NCBI RefSeq assembly: GCF_036784765.1
Contig: NZ_CP136651.1
Coordinates: forward strand, 2,418,001 to 2,482,000
Origin: Novosphingobium sp. ZN18A2
GTDB taxonomy: Bacteria > Pseudomonadota > Alphaproteobacteria > Sphingomonadales > Sphingomonadaceae
Length of the DNA: 64,000 nucleotides
Direction: 5' to 3'
Both the position numbers and the translations under genes were made by a program. Numbering within the stretch: position 1 is the stretch's first letter; each line of letters begins with the position of its first letter. Shown here piece by piece: positions 61,450-64,000 of the stretch. The notes beneath the pieces are model-generated. The model was not told the DNA's origin. It made no database searches and was given only the letters and a program-made list of their open reading frames with translations.

Positions 61450-62667
61450 ATGTATAACAGGATTTCCTACAGGTTCTTTCTCGCGCTGGCGCTGTTTCTG
61501 TCCTGCGCCCTGTCAAGCCAATCCTCGGCAAATGCTGGGATCACGACTGGAAACGGCGCCGCAAATCCGCCTGATAGCTATGCAAAAGCACGGTCAATTA
61601 TTGCCGACGTGCAAAAGATAGTCACGCCAAATGGAATAGACGAAACAAGCGTCGTCGTTCTAGGCGGTTCGCGGCAGGTGATCAATATTCGTGGAGAAAA
61701 TCGCGACAACCCAATTCTTCTGTACATTCACGGTGGGCCGGGTTCTGTCGAAATGCCAATGGCATGGACGTTCCAACATCCCTGGGAAGATTTTTTCACG
61801 GTCGTGCAGTGGGACCAGCGAGGCGCTGGACGGTCTTATCCGCTCAACGATCCCAAGAAGATCGCTCCGACACTGCGATTGGAGCGCTATCGGGACGATG
61901 CGATCGAACTGATCGAGCAGCTGCGAGCAAAGTTCGGCAAAAAGAAAGTGTTCGTTCTAGGTCACAGTTTCGGATCGGCCATCGGCCTTGCCGTCGCAGA
62001 AAAGCGGCCCGACTTGCTCTACGCCTATATCGGCATGGGACAATTGATCGACTTCCGTGAAAATGAGCGTGTGGGCATGCAGCATACCCTCAAAATCGCT
62101 CGCGAACGCGGTGATGAGCCTGCCGTAAAAGCCATCACCTCCTTAGCGCCATATCCAGACGCTGGCCCCTTCACGATTAAGCAGGCGGACGCATGGAGGG
62201 TTTGGGCAAATAAATACGGTTCGCTGGCGGGCTTGCGGCCAAACGCGGATTTTTATTTTGATTCGACAAAACTTTCGCCTCTCTACACCCCAGCAGATCG
62301 TATCGCATGGGGAAAAGGGAGCGAATTTACTGTCACTACCTTGTGGCCACGCCTTGCGAACGTATCATTTAGTAAGCTTCACAAGCTCGACGTGCCGGTG
62401 ATGTTTCTATTGGGACGGCACGACAACACAACGCCCTCAAGTATTGCCGCCCGCTGGTTAAGCAAATTGTCCGCACCCCAAAAGACCATTTGCTGGTTTG
62501 CGTACTCTGGACATTTGCCCATGATCGAAGAGCCCGGAAAGACGCTTTTGGCCCTGCTTATAGCAAAGCAGAGCGTCAAAGAGGGAAGATCAACGAATCC
62601 AATCAACCCACTGGCTGGTTCTTTTTGTAAGAAGCTACGCGGCCCAGAAGGCGCCACAATTCGCTGA
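61450..62667 (+). CDS. Exported alpha/beta hydrolase (proline-iminopeptidase-like)
   Basis: This 405-residue protein starts with a signal peptide (FFLALALFLSCALSSQSSANA). The hydrolase core has the oxyanion motif YIHGGPGSVEMP, the nucleophile elbow VLGHSFGSAIG, the acid in LLGRHDNTTP and the histidine in YSGHLPMIEEP. It resembles prolyl aminopeptidases and related esterases; the HGGPG motif is typical. The start at 61450 has AAGG upstream and places the signal peptide at the N-terminus; the open frame begins earlier (61378). It is probably periplasmic. Confidence 0.85.
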   Translation: MYNRISYRFFLALALFLSCALSSQSSANAGITTGNGAANPPDSYAKARSIIADVQKIVTPNGIDETSVVVLGGSRQVINIRGENRDNPILLYIHGGPGSVEMPMAWTFQHPWEDFFTVVQWDQRGAGRSYPLNDPKKIAPTLRLERYRDDAIELIEQLRAKFGKKKVFVLGHSFGSAIGLAVAEKRPDLLYAYIGMGQLIDFRENERVGMQHTLKIARERGDEPAVKAITSLAPYPDAGPFTIKQADAWRVWANKYGSLAGLRPNADFYFDSTKLSPLYTPADRIAWGKGSEFTVTTLWPRLANVSFSKLHKLDVPVMFLLGRHDNTTPSSIAARWLSKLSAPQKTICWFAYSGHLPMIEEPGKTLLALLIAKQSVKEGRSTNPINPLAGSFCKKLRGPEGATIR

Positions 62668-62854
62668 GTGAACAAATGGCCGGTTTCGAGGATCAATATC
62701 CAAACACTGGAAGACCGCTTTGTTGGCACCTTCGACCTTATGTACACTGTGGAGTTAGGCTAGAGCGGGTTCCACACGATCTGACTCGGCAGGGATTCCC
62801 ATTGCGGCTGCGTTGTGATTCAGACTTCCTGCTGGTGGCAGGAGGCCAGCATGG

Positions 62855-63400
62855 ATGGCACGAACGCTTTCACAGGATCTTCGGGACAGGGTCGTTGCAG
62901 CGATTGATGGCGGCCTGAGTTGCCGTGCGGCGGCAGCCCGCTTCGGTGTCAGTGCGTCGAGCGCGATCCGCTGGCGATAACTTGCCCTGGAGCATGGTCA
63001 GGCCGTGGCCAAGCCGCGCGGCGGTGACCGACATTCGGGCAAGATCGAAGCGCATGGCGGCTTCATTCGGGAACTGATCGCCGAACAGGGAGACATGACC
63101 CTGGTCGAGGTTCAGGCGCGGCTGATCGAGCGCGGCGCCCCGGTCGGGATCGGCACGGTGCATCGCTTCTTCGTGCGTCACGGGATCACGCGCAAAAAAA
63201 GACCGGGCGCGCGATCGAGCAGGACCGTGCCGACGTCCTGAAGCAACGTCGGCATTGGTTCGACGGCCAGATCGACCTCGAACCCGAGCGCCTCGTCTTC
63301 ATCGACGAGACTTGGACCGCCACCAACATGACCCGCAGCCACGGACGCTGCCCGAAAGGCGAGCGGCTGCGGATGGGTTAGGCCATTCCGCACTGCCGCT
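62855..63400 (+). pseudogene. IS630-family transposase, nonsense- and frameshift-bearing remnant
   Basis: The frame begins MARTLSQDLRDRVVAAIDGG, with a helix-turn-helix (LSCRAAAARFGVSASSAIRW), then hits TAA in place of a sense codon (RWR-stop-LALEHGQA). The next part runs to a run of seven A (about 63194), after which the homology jumps frame to AIEQDRADVLKQRRHWFDGQ and LVFIDETWTATNMTRSHG (DDE region). It ends at about 63380. The A-run shift may be the programmed -1 frameshift of this family, but the stop and the missing 3' half make it dead. Confidence 0.8.
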
Positions 63401-63428
63401 CGCGACCAGCATTACCCACGGACGGACC

Positions 63429-64000
63429 CTAATCGCCCTGCAAGTTGGCGTTGATATCTCGTGAAATCTTGTCGAACAGGTCGATTATCGACTCCCCTAT
63501 GCGGGCCTGTGCGAAGGACATGACACACCGCAGGGGAAGGCGCTTGCCCTTTGGCTTGATAGGTATCACCTTGCCATCAACGATATGTTCGGCCCTGTCG
63601 ATCCGGCCATCGTGATCGACGTCCTGCACCCATGCCGTTGCGCCTTTGTCCGGATAGCCATCGCCATCCATGTCAATTGCCCCGATGATCCATAGATCGA
63701 AGCGTCCATCGCCATTGGTATCGACGCCGTGCTGGTGCCACCAAAGGACCGACTTGTCCCTCGTCACGAGCGACCCGCCGTAAAAGACGATCCAGTCCGG
63801 CCGCCCATCGCCGTTCAGGTCAAAAAATGCCCCGAAATCCTGAGACTGCTTGTACCTGTTCGGCCGATAATAAACATAGAAATCCGCCTTTCCGTCAGCA
63901 TCGCGATCCTCGAGTTGAAATTCCATGCCGTCGAGGTTCGACCGCACCGCCTTCCTCAGGACCTTTTTGCCTTCCGGCTTCAGCCATAAGCGATCGAACA
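63429..64000 (-). CDS. Protein with repeated DxDxDG (EF-hand/dockerin-like) motifs, 5' end off window
   Basis: The visible ~190 residues contain five calcium-loop-like repeats: DRDADGKAD, DLNGDGRPD, DTNGDGRFD, DMDGDGYPD and DVDHDGRID, spaced 20-35 residues apart. Aromatic strands between them (FYVYYRPN, WIVFYGGS) suggest a beta-propeller or repeat structure, probably calcium-binding and extracytoplasmic. The N-terminus runs off the window edge (in frame, FDRLWLKPEGKKVLRKAV before the repeats). Function not known. Confidence 0.75.
   Translation of the reverse strand, partial: FDRLWLKPEGKKVLRKAVRSNLDGMEFQLEDRDADGKADFYVYYRPNRYKQSQDFGAFFDLNGDGRPDWIVFYGGSLVTRDKSVLWWHQHGVDTNGDGRFDLWIIGAIDMDGDGYPDKGATAWVQDVDHDGRIDRAEHIVDGKVIPIKPKGKRLPLRCVMSFAQARIGESIIDLFDKISRDINANLQGD

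Noticed and set aside
1..64000. CRISPR arrays, tRNA or rRNA genes
   Set aside because: No regularly spaced short repeats and no tRNA-like cloverleaf or rRNA segment were noticed on reading both strands; a tool-based scan (tRNAscan, CRISPR finder) was not possible.

Overview
The window looks like an accessory region of an alphaproteobacterium, most likely a sphingomonad (Sphingomonadaceae or Erythrobacteraceae; an inference). The reasons are high-GC coding, tightly overlapping ATGA gene junctions, small cspA/infA-associated stress-type genes, and the mixture of catabolic enzymes. It is dense in insertion sequences: two IS6-family ends, an IS3 element with an IS21 nested inside it, two copies each of two different IS21-family elements, and fragments of IS5, IS3 and IS630. 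No tRNA, rRNA or CRISPR array was seen.

Layout. 1-118 is the end of an IS6-family element. 185-5219 (minus) is a complete structural operon for a cytoplasmic group 3b-type [NiFe] hydrogenase (beta, a cyclic-nucleotide-binding-fold protein, gamma, delta, alpha, maturation protease), with a PEP synthase just upstream (5296-7671). 8000-10102 is an NfeD protease/slipin pair. 10520-16353 holds two retropepsin-like secreted proteins and a possible sigma-54-driven 45-residue peptide; the IS3 element, itself split by an IS21 copy, sits between them. 16542-18910 is a sulfide:quinone-oxidoreductase-like flavoprotein followed by a sulfur oxygenase reductase. 19.0-23.8 kb is a run of small minus-strand genes (cspA and others), three of which carry in-frame stops, including an IF-1 (infA) paralogue with two amber codons.

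24.1-43.8 kb is a catabolic island. It has tandem AraC regulators, a ThDP enzyme, an FMN alpha-hydroxyacid oxidase, a 2-keto-4-pentenoate hydratase, an HpaI-type aldolase, a PQQ-cytochrome c alcohol dehydrogenase, a VOC protein, then (minus) an iron-ADH-family dehydrogenase, a GntP permease, a D-2-hydroxyacid dehydrogenase and an IlvD-type dehydratase, followed by an SDR, a DUF1330 protein, an FAH-family hydrolase, a cupin and an alpha/beta hydrolase. Two of these genes are cut by IS ends. The set suggests oxidation of an alcohol or hydroxy acid to 2-keto-3-deoxy or 4-hydroxy-2-oxo intermediates that are split to pyruvate; the substrate cannot be read from sequence.

43.8-58.3 kb is a mosaic bounded by IS21 copies. 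It carries a tyrosine-phosphatase/ADP-ribosylglycohydrolase fusion and a four-gene overlapping operon (ribbon-helix-helix protein, DNA methyltransferase, PD-(D/E)XK-plus-N6-methyltransferase protein, HEPN-like protein) that looks like a restriction or defence system. 58.6-62.7 kb has lower GC and encodes PanB, a GlxA-type regulator, a cis-CaaD-like tautomerase and an exported alpha/beta hydrolase. The window ends with a broken IS630 and a protein with repeated DxDxDG motifs that runs off the edge.
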